64,000 bases of DNA from Asterella californica (taxonomy: Eukaryota; Streptophyta; Marchantiopsida; Marchantiales; Aytoniaceae). The notes under the pieces were generated by a model that was not told the origin of the DNA, ran no database searches, and worked only from the letters and a program-made list of their open reading frames with translations. Each line of letters starts with the position of its first letter. Positions within the stretch are counted from its first letter, which is position 1. Below, piece by piece: positions 1-10,322 of the stretch. The stretch spans positions 2,046,001 through 2,110,000 of the forward strand of contig JAYKYS010000014.1 of the NCBI GenBank assembly GCA_036924285.1, in the 5' to 3' direction. The translations under genes and the position numbers were made by a program.

Positions 1-3000
1 AACAGTTTCACACGTTTGCCAGCCACAGATAGCTTCAAAAGAGTACCATCCAACTCACGCAAACTATAGGTGGCATTCTCATACACATCTAGCACAACAT
101 AAGGCCCGAACCATCTTCGAGAGAACTTACGAAGTGTAGAGTGCTGATTCTCCAACGTGCTATCATATACCAGAACCCAGTCACCAACATGTATTGGTTT
201 CGGTCGTAGTCGGTGAGTCTTGTCAAAACGTTCCTTGTTTCTGACTCGAGCCACCTTCAGCCTCTCCTGCGCATCAGCAAGATCCTCCTCCCTTCGCTCC
301 AACTGCCTAATACGTAAAGCAAGGAGTGAAGCACGATCTATACCATCTTCCCACGGTAGCGTAGCCCATGTAGGAAAGTACTCCTCAGCAGGCATGATCG
401 GTTTCTGCCCCAGCATAAGCTCAACTGGCATATAGCCAGTCGTAGTACAGTGTGTAGTTCTATCCGCCCACAAAGCAAATGGAAGTAATCTCGGCCATTC
501 TCTAGGTCTACCATCACATGCTTTCACTAAAGCATGAACAATAGAAGGGTGCCCTCGTTCACTCTTACCAATGCCCTCTGGATTCATAGCAGTGGTAAGT
601 CGAAGCTTCACTCCATAACGAGCAAAGAACTCCTTCACTTCAGCGCCTCTCAACTCACCTCTATCTGCACGTAATCTCCCAACCGATCCATAACGACAGA
701 TGATATCTTCTAGCACGAACCTGCAGATATTCTCTGTAGTCTTCGTCCGTAGTGCTCGTCCCTCCACATAGTTGGAAAGATCCTCTCGAGCCAACACCAA
801 ATAACGCATCCCCCATAACCCCGGTGGCATCATCACAAGATCAAGAACCCATTGAAAATGGATACTAGGTGGATAAGTAGGTACAAGTCCATCTCTGTAA
901 CGGACCTTAGAGTAGAACTGACAGTGCAGACACGACCCAACAAAGTCCACCACGTCTTGATACAAACCCTTCCACCAGTAACGCTCCTTCAGCTTCGTGT
1001 ATGTAGCCCAGACTCCACGATGTCCAGCCCACAAGGTATCATGAAACTCCTTCAGCAGATTAAGCTTTGTCGGTTGATCATCCACCACTCTAGTAAGCAT
1101 CCCATCTCTTCTCTTCGGACGTTTCCACAGATAACCCTCACGTAGAAGATAACTATACGCCTTCCGTCTGATCTCCTTGAACTCTGCATCACTCCATCCT
1201 TCTCTTCTGCATAAAGAACTCAGATAAAATCCAATATCGCGGAACTTTTCTGAGTAGAACTCCTCATTGAACGGCAGTGGTTCCAAGTCTGAAGTCTGCT
1301 GACCAACTCGGCACCAAACGTCTCTCCTCTCTTCATTCTCCACCTCTGCAAACATCTCATCCTCATCTGTATAACGAGCCCTAGATAACATATCTGCAAC
1401 TGGATTGTCCTTCCCTGCTATATGCTTTAGCTCAGGGTTCAGACTCCGGACATAAGCAATCCATCGTAGCATTGCTATGTCTGGTGTATTGCAGTTTGCT
1501 ATCATACCCAACAAAGGCAAACAATCTGTTTCTAGTATCACACGAGCTCCTATCAAGAACTCTCGATCTACCTTCATAGCAGTAACAGCTCCCCAGAACT
1601 CACGCTTCACTTGAGGATAGTTACGTTGTCTATCTGTTAAGATCCGAGCTCCTATCCTTGAAACAAACCGCACACCTTCTACATCTTCTTGGCCAACGGC
1701 CCATCCAATCGCCTTTGGACTCGTATCAACAGTCAGTACCACAGGTCTCCCGCTCTCGTAGCTAAGCCTCCTTAGTATAGGTGGAGACTTCAGAATCTCC
1801 TTCAGCTGCTCCATCGTCTCATGATGTTCTTGCCGCCAAGTAAACCTCCTTCCCTTTCTTAGAAGTGCATATAGAGGCTCGGCAATATGTGCATAATGAG
1901 GAATACTCACACGAAAGAACACACAAGCTCCTAAGAACCGTCGAACCTCAGTGATGTTGGTGCAGTCAGCTATCCTTGCTATAGCATCTACCTTCTCTGG
2001 GTTCGGACGCCTCTCAAAAGTACCACACAGATGACCTACTATCACAATCTCTGACATCCCAAAGCGAGATTTGGTACCCGATAGAGTGAGGTGTACCTCC
2101 TCCAAACGCATCAGAATCTTCTCCACATCTCGAATGTGGTCTGCAACGAACTTTCTGCAACCATCAGAAGTCATTGCTTCGTCCTTGTCCTCCACCGGAC
2201 AGCCTTTCATGGGAATGTCATCCAAAAACGGGATAGTGACCTCAAGCACAAACTCTCGTAACACCTTATGCATCGCATTTTGCATATGAGCTACTGAGTT
2301 TGTCGCACCCTGAGGAAGAGTACACATCCGCATCAATCCCAAAGGTGTACGCATGGTAGTCAAGTCTCTACTCTCCAAAGCAAGCTGAAACTGATCATAA
2401 CCTGAAAACAGATCTCCAATAGAATAGATTGACCTTCCAGCAAACGCCTCAGCTACTTCATCAACCACAGGTCCTGTTCCAACGTTTTGAATCGTGATGT
2501 TGTTGGCAGGCTGCAAGTCTTGGATGAAGCGTAGAGCTCCTGTCTTCTTAGGTACTGTGAACCATCGGCTAGAGTACGGAGCCATAGATGGTTCAAGAAT
2601 ACCCATATGCATCCTCTCCTTCAGTAACTCAATCACATTCGGTAGCAAGGCACGAGGGACTGGAATCGGCTTCAAGTCCCAAGGTACGTGAGGAACAGTG
2701 AAGATAACCATCGGAGCTATCACACTAGGATCCACACAACCTATCTCCTCAGCCGAGAAAGAAAATGCCTTACCATGGCTAACTATCATATGTTCAAAAG
2801 CTCGTTTCTCCTCTTCAGTCAAGAAGCCACCCCTTCCTATCTGGAGCTGCTCAAGTGTCTTCTGAGTAAACTTGTGTCCTACCTGTGTAGGATCTCTAAG
2901 CACAAGCTCAGCAGCCGCTAACTCCATCTGCTGCTGAGAATCAACAGGTAATTGGGTCGCCACAGGTCTCACCTTCCTCGCTACAGCTTTATACTTGGCG

Positions 3001-3521
3001 TGTACTTTCGCTTCTTGATGTAAGCCACACCAACCGACTGCATCCTTCCATCCATTCTCCAGTCTCGGATGAGGACGATATCGCAAGTACGAGATAATCT
3101 CCTCATAGACTTCACGAGAATGGATGGGGATCACCACCCTACCTCCCATCTGTTCCATCAACCTATCTACACCATCCAGCCAACAAACAAAAGACTGCAC
3201 ACCTACAAACTCCTCATAAACACCAGAAATCATCTCATCTTCCTTCAGAACTCCTGTACAACGCATATTTGCTACACACCTCTCCATCTGCCTTCTACTC
3301 TTCTCAGTCAAATCCTCCATCCGTGTGAACTCACTCCAATCATCAGAACTGAAAGTCATCAACCCAGATTTCCAACTATGTACAGTGCAACTACTTTCTG
3401 AATCTTGAGCAGCCTTTCCATCAACCTCCTGTGATCCCTCAGGCTGCTCAAGCGAGATCGTAGTAGCAGTAGATCCATCACTCTCGCTATCCCGTCCTAC
3501 GAGAGTGGTTTCAGAAAACCC
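1..3521 (-). CDS. pol: Copy A pol polyprotein (RT, RNase H, integrase), partial at left edge
   Basis: This is the pol part of a Ty3/gypsy-type LTR retrotransposon. It would copy element RNA into DNA and integrate it. Reading leftwards I see an N-terminal linker, RT (box FLDDIPMKG near 2235-2206), RNase H (TVDTSPKAIGWAVG near 1735; GKDNPVADMLSRA near 1420-1380), an integrase H2C2 finger (near 1060-930) and integrase catalytic segments LDLVMMPPG (near 840), RADRGELRG (near 670) and GKSERGH (near 560). The integrase C-terminal domain reaches base 1. I found no stop in this frame, so roughly 1170 codons appear open and the end lies outside the window. The frame is -1 relative to gag-pro, and entry is probably by ribosomal frameshift at 3521-3515. 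No independent start codon is evident. It is the most intact pol of this family here. Confidence 0.85.
3479..3521 (-). promoter_or_regulatory. Candidate -1 ribosomal frameshift signal of copy A
   Basis: Zero-frame codons read AAG GGT TTT CTG, so the heptamer G GGT TTT (3521-3515) fits X XXY YYZ. A 7-nt spacer follows. The stem CACTCTCG (3507-3500) then pairs perfectly with CGAGAGTG (3486-3479) around a 13-nt loop. The loop segment CGGGAT (3494-3489) can pair with ATCTCG (3458-3453) through one G-U, giving a possible pseudoknot. The -1 frame is the open pol frame. Copy B has the same design with a compensated stem change. Only computed structure and translation assays would prove function. Confidence 0.75.
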
Positions 3522-5932
3522 TTATCCCTACAGATAGGAGAATCCCTCAAAGTTTGACGGTTTCGTTCGTGGTTCGTACGAACGGTCAGAAACTGCACAG
3601 AACGTCTATCATCTGGACTACGGATCCTAGCATAATGAGATCCATCATCCATCACCTTGGTCTCCATTCGAACCGCAGTGATATAAGGCTGACCAAGAAT
3701 CACAGGATATGAAGCAGAAGATTGCACGAAGAAATGTTGATCCACATCCACATCACCTATCTTCACCTTCACATTAGGACAAGCGCCGTATAGCTCACCT
3801 TTCTGGTTGTTTGCAGCACGTAACACCCAACCATGGTTTAGCTCGATAGACCACTGACCCCTCTCGTACACCTCCCGTGACATGATGTTGATCTCAGATC
3901 CGTGATCAACTAAAGCAGCAACAGGTTCAGCCAAACTTCCAAGACGAACTCGCGTAGCAGTTGTGGCACGAGCCCAATGTCTCTTTCTGAAATCACTTTC
4001 ACTAGCTGGACTCTCCTCACCAGCTTCCTCATCGTTGAACTCAATAGTGTCGGTACCAGCAACCAACGCTTCTTGCTGGTATCTCTTGTCATCAGCTTCC
4101 TGAAAATGCACCTTTCCAAACTCTGCATCATTCAGAGAAGCTCCTACTACATCTATCATCTGACTCTCTACCTGCTCGGACATCACTTGTCTCTTGCGCT
4201 TGATGATGTCGATGATCAGTTCGTGAAACTCCCTCTTTGCAATACCAAGAACTTCCCGGAGAGAAAACTCGATTCGTGCATCCAATATCCTCTGCTCCAA
4301 GATGCTCTTCAGATCAGTAGAAGTTTCAATATCAGCTGCCAACTTGTAAGCCGGTCCCTTCCCTTTCTCTTGGGCACTAAACCGCCTACCAGCAGTCGTT
4401 GGCTCCTGCTGGGATCTCTGCACATCCTCCATAGGACCTGGCGCAGGTGGAGGAGCTGCAGAAGTAGACGGGATGTCTTCAGGAAGAGCCGCTCGTCTCC
4501 TTGTGACTCTCCGTCTATCTCCAATCTCCTCAGGAACTCCAGTATCAAGTTCAGAGGCTTCTCGCCGCCTCTTCTCCTCCACAGAAGCATCCTGCCAATG
4601 AACGTGTCTATCTACATCCAAGAATGCTCTGATAGAAGCAGCATCTACAGGATCTCCCCATCCTGTGACCCTACGAATAGACTCGGCTCCCCTCTTCAGT
4701 ACTTCAGAAGGAACAGGGGCAATACTCTTCTCAGCAGTCTTATCTAGCAACGTAGGACTAGAAGAAACCTCAATATGTCCAGCATATACATCAGGATTTA
4801 CCGGTGGTGCCTTCAATGCATGTACAGTTGCCGCCGCAGCAATCTGAGGTAGACTCCTCATGCCTCCTCGCCCAAACTGCGTGCTCAACGGCTCTCCAGT
4901 AGAAGAAAGGTGCAGCCTACCGTTCTGATAGCGAACCACACCATCTCGCAAAGCAGCTGTGAGCTCCTGACAGTCTCCTCGGAAATGATAAGGACTGTCA
5001 CACCAAATACACCTACGAACCGGAGCTCCTCCTGGACGTGCAGCAGCAGGCACCGGTGGCTGCTCTCTCTGCAATCCAGCTAGCTCTACCTTCAGCTCTC
5101 GCATCTGCCGAATCAGGTCTTCAATCTGGTTCTGTTGACCATGGTTCTCCGCAGGTCTCTGAACAGGTGCCTTTTGTGCCGGTGCTGGCACAACTGGCAT
5201 CAAAGGAACTGCAACTGGGACAACAGGTCTGGGAGCAGGGACCAAAGGCTGCTGTACTTGAGGAGCAGCATAAGGTGGAGTGACCACTTCTGCAAGCGGA
5301 CGTCCTCCCACAGCCACTCTCCCCCTCCTCTGCCTTGTAAGTACAGCCACAACATCCTCAACTCTCCCCCAATCCATAGTAACACCTCCCTCAGCAGATC
5401 GATCGGCCAACATAAAACATAACCGATCTGCTGTAGCATCATCGGTAGCTTGCAGGAAAAGCTCTGTTTTCCTAGCATCTAGGGTTATCCGCTCTAGAGT
5501 TGAGAGTTGCCGGTATCTCCGATCAAACTCTCTCAGCAACTCACTCAGGCTCATCATACGACCAGGTTGCTGCTCAACCCAGTCTAGAAATGTCCTTCTA
5601 GTAACTCTCTCTGAATCCTCCTCAAGAAACTCCTCTCGAAGAGATCGCTCAAAACTCATCCAGATTCCAAGATTTCTTCTCTGTACATCCCTAACTTGGT
5701 CCCGCAACTCAGGAATGACAGCTAACTCAAAACTTGCTATAATCTCAGCATCAGTAACCCTAACCAGCTCCATCTCTCCTCTATACTCACGCAGATATCT
5801 AGAAATATCTCTACCTTCAAACCTTCCACATCTATTCACAATCGCTTGCAAAGCCTTGGTGGATTTTAACTCACCCCCTCCAACGATCGGATGCTGTTGG
5901 ACCAAGGCCGCAAACGTCTTCAGAATCTCAGC
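3497..5932 (-). CDS. gag-pro: Copy A gag-protease polyprotein, 5' end lost
   Basis: This is the structural Gag plus aspartic protease of copy A. The frame can be read from 5983 (828 codons, opening with GTG), but the first ~17 residues are antisense RT sequence of copy C, so the true N-terminus is missing. Compared with copy B, about 40 Gag residues are lost before EILKTFAALV. Numbering from 5983: a helical capsid-like region (about 20-230), a Pro-rich stretch (about 270-300), a zinc knuckle CIWCDSPYHFRGDC (CX2CX4HX4C, about 325-338), a charged linker, and a retropepsin-like domain from about 690 with VDHGSEIN. The usual D-T/S-G is D-H-G here. The frame is otherwise uninterrupted and ends at TAG 3499-3497, just beyond the slippery site used to enter pol. 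Confidence 0.85.
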   Translation of the reverse strand, partial: AEILKTFAALVQQHPIVGGGELKSTKALQAIVNRCGRFEGRDISRYLREYRGEMELVRVTDAEIIASFELAVIPELRDQVRDVQRRNLGIWMSFERSLREEFLEEDSERVTRRTFLDWVEQQPGRMMSLSELLREFDRRYRQLSTLERITLDARKTELFLQATDDATADRLCFMLADRSAEGGVTMDWGRVEDVVAVLTRQRRGRVAVGGRPLAEVVTPPYAAPQVQQPLVPAPRPVVPVAVPLMPVVPAPAQKAPVQRPAENHGQQNQIEDLIRQMRELKVELAGLQREQPPVPAAARPGGAPVRRCIWCDSPYHFRGDCQELTAALRDGVVRYQNGRLHLSSTGEPLSTQFGRGGMRSLPQIAAAATVHALKAPPVNPDVYAGHIEVSSSPTLLDKTAEKSIAPVPSEVLKRGAESIRRVTGWGDPVDAASIRAFLDVDRHVHWQDASVEEKRRREASELDTGVPEEIGDRRRVTRRRAALPEDIPSTSAAPPPAPGPMEDVQRSQQEPTTAGRRFSAQEKGKGPAYKLAADIETSTDLKSILEQRILDARIEFSLREVLGIAKREFHELIIDIIKRKRQVMSEQVESQMIDVVGASLNDAEFGKVHFQEADDKRYQQEALVAGTDTIEFNDEEAGEESPASESDFRKRHWARATTATRVRLGSLAEPVAALVDHGSEINIMSREVYERGQWSIELNHGWVLRAANNQKGELYGACPNVKVKIGDVDVDQHFFVQSSASYPVILGQPYITAVRMETKVMDDGSHYARIRSPDDRRSVQFLTVRTNHERNRQTLRDSPICRDKGFLKPLS

Positions 5933-5940
5933 TTCGTGTG
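5925..5940. other. Head-to-head junction between copy A and copy C
   Basis: To the left, the sequence is minus-strand Gag of copy A, matching copy B Gag up to about 5930. To the right, from about 5933, it is plus-strand RT of copy C, matching the copy A RT segment near 1945-1917. The breakpoint is therefore about 5930-5933. Neither copy has its 5' LTR here. No LTR, target duplication or long microhomology marks the join. Confidence 0.8.
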
Positions 5941-6306
5941 AGTATTCCTCATTATGCACACATTGCCGAGCCTCTGTATGCACTCCTGAGGAAGGGAAAG
6001 AGGTTTACTTGGCGGCAAGAACATCACGAGATGATGGAGCAGCTGAAAGAGATTCTGAAGTCTCCACCTGTACTAAGGAGACTTAGCTACGAGAGCGGAA
6101 GACCTATCATACTGACTGTTAACACGAGTCCAAAGGCGATTGGATGGGCGGTCGGTCAAGAAGATGCAGAAGGCGTGCGGTTTGTTTCAAGGTTTGGGGC
6201 TCGGATCTTAACAGATAGACAACGTAACTATCCTCAAGTGAAGCGTGAGTTGTGGGGAGCTGTTACTGCTATGAAGGTAGACCGAGAGTTCTTGATAAGT
6301 GCACGT
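5933..6306 (+). CDS. pol: Copy C pol fragment: end of RT and first half of RNase H
   Basis: This is the first surviving part of the plus-strand copy. It reads SIPHYAHIAEPLYALLRKG, then the RNase H start TVNTSPKAIGWAVG, and ends at KVDREFLISAR. There the solo LTR at 6307-7788 splits the frame, and it resumes at 7793 (VILETDYLPLLG), exactly as in copies A and B. The original aspartate of TVD is Asn in this copy (TVN). Everything upstream (5' LTR, gag, protease and most of RT) is missing because of the inverted junction with copy A. Confidence 0.85.
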
Positions 6307-7788
6307 TGTCGGGTTGAGAGTCTTCCTGGGAAGGGTGAACCTTCTGGCTGTGATATGAGCTTGAAGGTTGTGTTCAATCTACTCAAGGAAACGTTGGGCT
6401 CCTGGCTGTGGCTGGTTTACTCGAAGGATAGGCTTCAGGTCTCAAGATGATACTGAAAAACACTCATATAAGTCTCTAGGCTCTTCTGATATGTTCAGGA
6501 AGCAAAGTTCAGGCTTAACTAGCAATGATAAGATCAGATGGCGAACTTTGACACTCAGGATTGAGAAATATGTGAAGGTTCAGACTTCAGAACTCCTCCT
6601 ACATGTAAATTAGGTTCTACTGGATACACATACGAAATTTCAGCTTCAGATCAATTCAGAGCACTAAGATATGGACAGAAACTTTCTGAGTAGAGAAATA
6701 ACGGCAGTTTCTGGTACCCAGACAGCTATTTAGACCTATAACAGGAAATTGGCTCGATCAAATCCAAAGTTTCTTACAGTATTTGAAGTCTACAGGATGC
6801 TGAGCATCCCTGTGAAGTTGGGACTCCTGAATGTACACAGAACTCCAGATCTCCTCCTCTGAAGTCGCTGCTCTAGATTAAGAGCTTTTCAGACCCCCTC
6901 TGCTTCAGCGGCCGCCCTGAATTACTCAGTTACTCAATCGATATGAAACTTTTTAGGAAATCGTAGCCCTGCTGGCGGAGAACACAACCTCAAAGTTTTG
7001 AAGCAATTTCCTCAAATCAGCTGCAAGTGACACTGAAAACCCTAAATCCAACAAAAGTGATTCAGTTCTGGCACAATCCGAACTTCAATTGCTCATAACT
7101 CCGTCTTTAATGACTCAAATCGATCAAAAATTTCACTGGAGGTGCTTGGCATGACGAGCTCTATCTCCCTGTGCTCTCAGATTTCGAAGCACCCTCACAA
7201 ATTGCTCGAACTCCACTCTAGAGCTCTGTTTCTAAATTTAGAGTTTAACAAAAGACAAAAACAGACCAATGGGAGTTCATAGCTCCACTTGGTTGTCCTT
7301 TAGTACCCTAAACCACGTGGCAACTTAGTTTTACTCATAGGCTACCACGTCAAGCTCCCTAGAGTGCCAACGTAAAACTTAAACTACCTAAAACGACACG
7401 CAGCCCCGAAAAATAACTTAAATCAGCTAGAAAGCGTGCATGGGCGACAAGTAAGTACAACCCATGAGCTCAAACCCCTATCTACATGGTAAATCTAAGT
7501 CATGTACATTGAGTATCATAGATAAGTATGAATTCACTTGCACAAGCGTACGAATGCTTGAACAAGATAAATGTCATACTACCAACTTACTAGAATCCAA
7601 AATATATGACAGAGTTAACACCATATGCAAAAGGTGTCAACCATAAGCATAAAAGACTAAGAACAGTACAGAGCTAACTTCTAAGACTACTAAACATCAA
7701 GTGTCGGAGTAGAAATAACATGCGCTAAGTAACGCGACAGCAGTGATAAGTGAATCATTTACTATGTCAAATGATTCACATCACGACA
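6307..7788 (-). mobile_element. Solo LTR 1 of the A/B/C family group, inserted in copy C
   Basis: This 1482-bp insert starts TGTCGG and ends CGACA on the plus strand and is flanked by ACGT at 6303-6306 and 7789-7792, a 4-bp target duplication. Its minus strand starts TGTCGTGATGTGAAT, like the copy C LTR (9520), and its other end resembles the 3' ends of the copy B and C LTRs. It has no internal coding domain, so it looks like a solo LTR left by LTR-LTR recombination. It shares long stretches with solo LTR 2 (58127-59418), including the region around GCGGCCGCC at about 6908. ORFs inside it are chance reading frames. Confidence 0.85.
7750..7779 (-). other. Terminal hairpin of solo LTR 1
   Basis: GTGAATCATTT (7750-7760) and AAATGATTCAC (7769-7779) form a perfect 11-bp stem with an 8-nt loop. 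It starts 9 nt inside the LTR end on the sense (minus) strand. The copy C LTR has an equivalent stem with two compensated base pairs and nearly the same loop. Confidence 0.7.
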
Positions 7789-9472
7789 ACGTGTGATACT
7801 AGAAACAGACTATTTGCCTTTGCTAGGTATGATAGCAAACTGTAATACTCCAGACATAGCAATGCTACGATGGATTGCTTATATCCGGAGAATGAACCCC
7901 GAGCTGAAGCATATAGCAGGAAAGGATAATCCTGTTGCAGATATGTTTTCTAGGGCTCGTTATACAGATGAGGAAGAGATGATTGCAGAAGTCGAAGATG
8001 AAGAGAAGAGAGACGTTTGGTGCCAAGTTGGTCAGCAGCCTTCAGACTTGGAACCACTGCCGTTCTACGAGGAGTTCTACACAAAAAAGTTCCGCGATAT
8101 CGGATATTATCTGAGTTTATTATGCAGACGAGAAGGATGGAGTGACGTAGAGTTCAAAGAGATCAGAAGAAAGGCGTACGGTTACCTTCTACGTGAAGGT
8201 TATCTATGGAAACGTCCGAAGAGAAGAGATGGGATGCTTGCTAGAGTGGTGGATGATCAACCGACAAAGCTGAATCTGCTCAAGGAGTTTCATGACACCT
8301 TGTGGGCTGGACAACGTGGAGTTTGGGCTACATACACGAAGATGAAGGAGCGATACTGGTGGAAGGGTTTGTATCAAGACGTAGTGGATTTTGTTAGGTC
8401 GTGTCTGCACTGCCAGTTCTACTCTAAAGTCCGTTACAGAGATGAACTTGTACCTACCTACCCACCGAGTATTCATTTTTCGTGGGTCCTTGATCTTGTG
8501 ATGATGCCGCCGGGGTTATGGGGAATGCGTTACTTGGTGTTGGCTCGAGAAGATCTCTCTAACTATGTGGAGGGACGAGCACTACGCACGAAGACTACAG
8601 AGAACATATGTAGATTCGTGCTTGAAGATATCATCTGTCGTTACGGATCTGTTGGAAGACTACGAGCAGATAGGGGTGAGTTGAGAGGTGCAGAAACGAA
8701 GAAGTTCTTTGCTCGTTATGGAGTAAAGCTTCGACTTACTACTGCCATGAATCCAGAAGGCATTGGTAAGAGTGAACGAGGACACCCTTCTATTGTTCAC
8801 GCTTTAGTAAAAGCATGTGATGGTAGCCTTAGAGAATGGCCGAGACTACTTCCATTTTCTTTATGGGCTGATAGAACTACACACTGTATCACAACTGGCT
8901 ATATGCCAGTTGAGCTTATGATGGAGCAAAAGCCGATCATGCCTGCTGAAGAAGACTTTCCTACGTGGGCTACGCTATCGTGGGAAGATGGTATAGATCA
9001 TACGTCACTCCTTGCTTTACGAACTAGGCAGTTGGAGCGAAGGGAGGAGGATCTTGCTGAGGCGCAAGAGAAGCTGAAGGTGGCTCGAGTTAGAAACAAA
9101 GAGCGTTTCGACAAGACTCACCAACTACGACCAAAGCCAATACGTGTTGGTGATTGGGTTCTGGTGTATGATAGCACGCTGGAGAATCAACATTCTACAC
9201 TTCGTAAGTTCTCGCGAAGATGGTTCAGACCTTATGTTGTGTTAGATGTTTATGAGAATGCCACTTATAGTTTACGAGAGCTAGATGGTACTCCTTTGAA
9301 ACTATCTGTGGCTGGCAAACGAGTGAAGTTGTTCAAACAACATGGAGGATCAGTAGATTTGTTCAACTTTCTGGAGTCGGAGCAGAGGATGACAAGAGAT
9401 GAAGACGTCTCCGGTACTGAAGAGGTTGAGGCGGAGGAGAGTGATGATGATGATGAAACGGTAGAAGGATGA
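7789..9472 (+). CDS. pol: Copy C pol: rest of RNase H and integrase, to the stop
   Basis: The pol frame continues after solo LTR 1. It carries the RNase H end (AGKDNPVADMFSRARY), the integrase zinc finger (HDTLWAGQRG...CLHCQF), the catalytic segments LDLVMMPPG, RADRGELRG and GKSERGHPS, and an integrase C-terminal SH3-like part (RVGDWVLVYDSTLENQHSTL). The tail is strongly acidic (EEVEAEESDDDDETVEG). There is no chromodomain. The stop is TGA at 9470-9472, about 50 bp before the 3' LTR. The frame is clean and matches copy A closely. The first codon at 7793 is not a real start; it is the continuation of the split frame. Confidence 0.9.
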
Positions 9473-9504
9473 AGGAGGTTGGCACATGCCAAAGGATGTG
9501 CAGG

Positions 9505-9519
9505 TTTGGAGGGGGTGGA
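9505..9519 (+). other. Polypurine tract of copy C
   Basis: A purine-rich run, TTTGGAGGGGGTGGA, sits directly before the LTR start TGTCGTGATG at 9520. The same motif lies beside the copy B 3' LTR (minus strand, about 19554-19568). It would prime plus-strand DNA synthesis. Confidence 0.7.
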
Positions 9520-9528
9520 TGTCGTGAT

Positions 9529-9558
9529 GTGAATTATTCCACATAGTGAATAATTCAC
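9529..9558 (+). other. Terminal hairpin of the copy C LTR
   Basis: GTGAATTATTC (9529-9539) pairs perfectly with GAATAATTCAC (9548-9558) around an 8-nt loop CACATAGT. It lies 9 nt from the LTR start. Compared with solo LTR 1, two base pairs differ and both are compensated. Confidence 0.7.
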
Positions 9559-10260
9559 CTCTCAGTTATAAGTTAGTCTCTCTGAGTGAAGTTAAGACTC
9601 CAGAGAAGTCGATTCTGGAGGAAGTGTGCATTCAAAAATATGAAAACACCACGGCATAGGTCTCGTTGTGCTGATCACCGTGGTATATTCAAAAGTTGCA
9701 AACGGAGTTGCAGGCGAAAAGTTACTTGGGGTTCTTCTACAAGATTTCTGATACCGGGAATTTTACCATAAATCTGAGTGAGTTCGAAAAATACTTTTTA
9801 GATTTTTCCCATGTAGATTGTAGTATGTAGTATTTTTTTTTAATTCAAAATGTACAAAAAGAGCATTTCTAGAGAAAGTTATGGCACTTCGTGTTAGCAA
9901 AGGAAAGATGAAATACCGTAGCTTTCTAGCATATTAGCTTAGAAACTGGTCTTCAAAACCAGTTGTGATATCAGCTTCCGTGGTATAGCTGAGAAACTTG
10001 TAGGGAGGAGGTCTCCGGATCAAATCCTTCAGACTCACAACCGGCTTGTAGTAGGCTGGCCCCTTCGAGGGAATATGAGGGGCACCAAGTTGCCTAGGGG
10101 CGGGACACTAGATGTCCTTTAAACGTACCGTGAATGCGGGACGCCTCCGTCTACCCCTGCACTAGTGCAGTCACCTAGTGTGGATGCTAGAGGGAGATTA
10201 CCATCGGGTTTCGAAATGGACCTCTAATCTTCGGGTTGGCGGGGTAATTAGTACGAATTC

Positions 10261-10322
10261 GATTGCGGCCCTCTAAGTCCTGGGGTAGCGAGATTGCGAC
10301 CCTCTAAGTCCTGGGGTAGCGA
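10261..10322 (+). repeat. Two-unit 31-bp tandem repeat inside the copy C LTR
   Basis: GATTGCGGCCCTCTAAGTCC and the following 11 bases (10261-10291) are repeated at 10292-10322 with one visible difference (GGCC versus GACC). Confidence 0.85.

Noticed and set aside
5938..5983. Apparent N-terminal residues of the copy A gag-pro frame
   Set aside because: They are antisense RT sequence of copy C read across the junction, and the codon at 5983 is GTG. Not a genuine Gag start.
6307..6613. Frames continuing from copy C RNase H into the insert
   Set aside because: The conserved protein stops matching exactly at the solo LTR boundary and resumes at 7793.
6905..6915. GCGGCCGCC motifs in both solo LTRs as cloning artefact
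   Set aside because: They lie within homologous native LTR sequence in both copies, with no vector sequence nearby.
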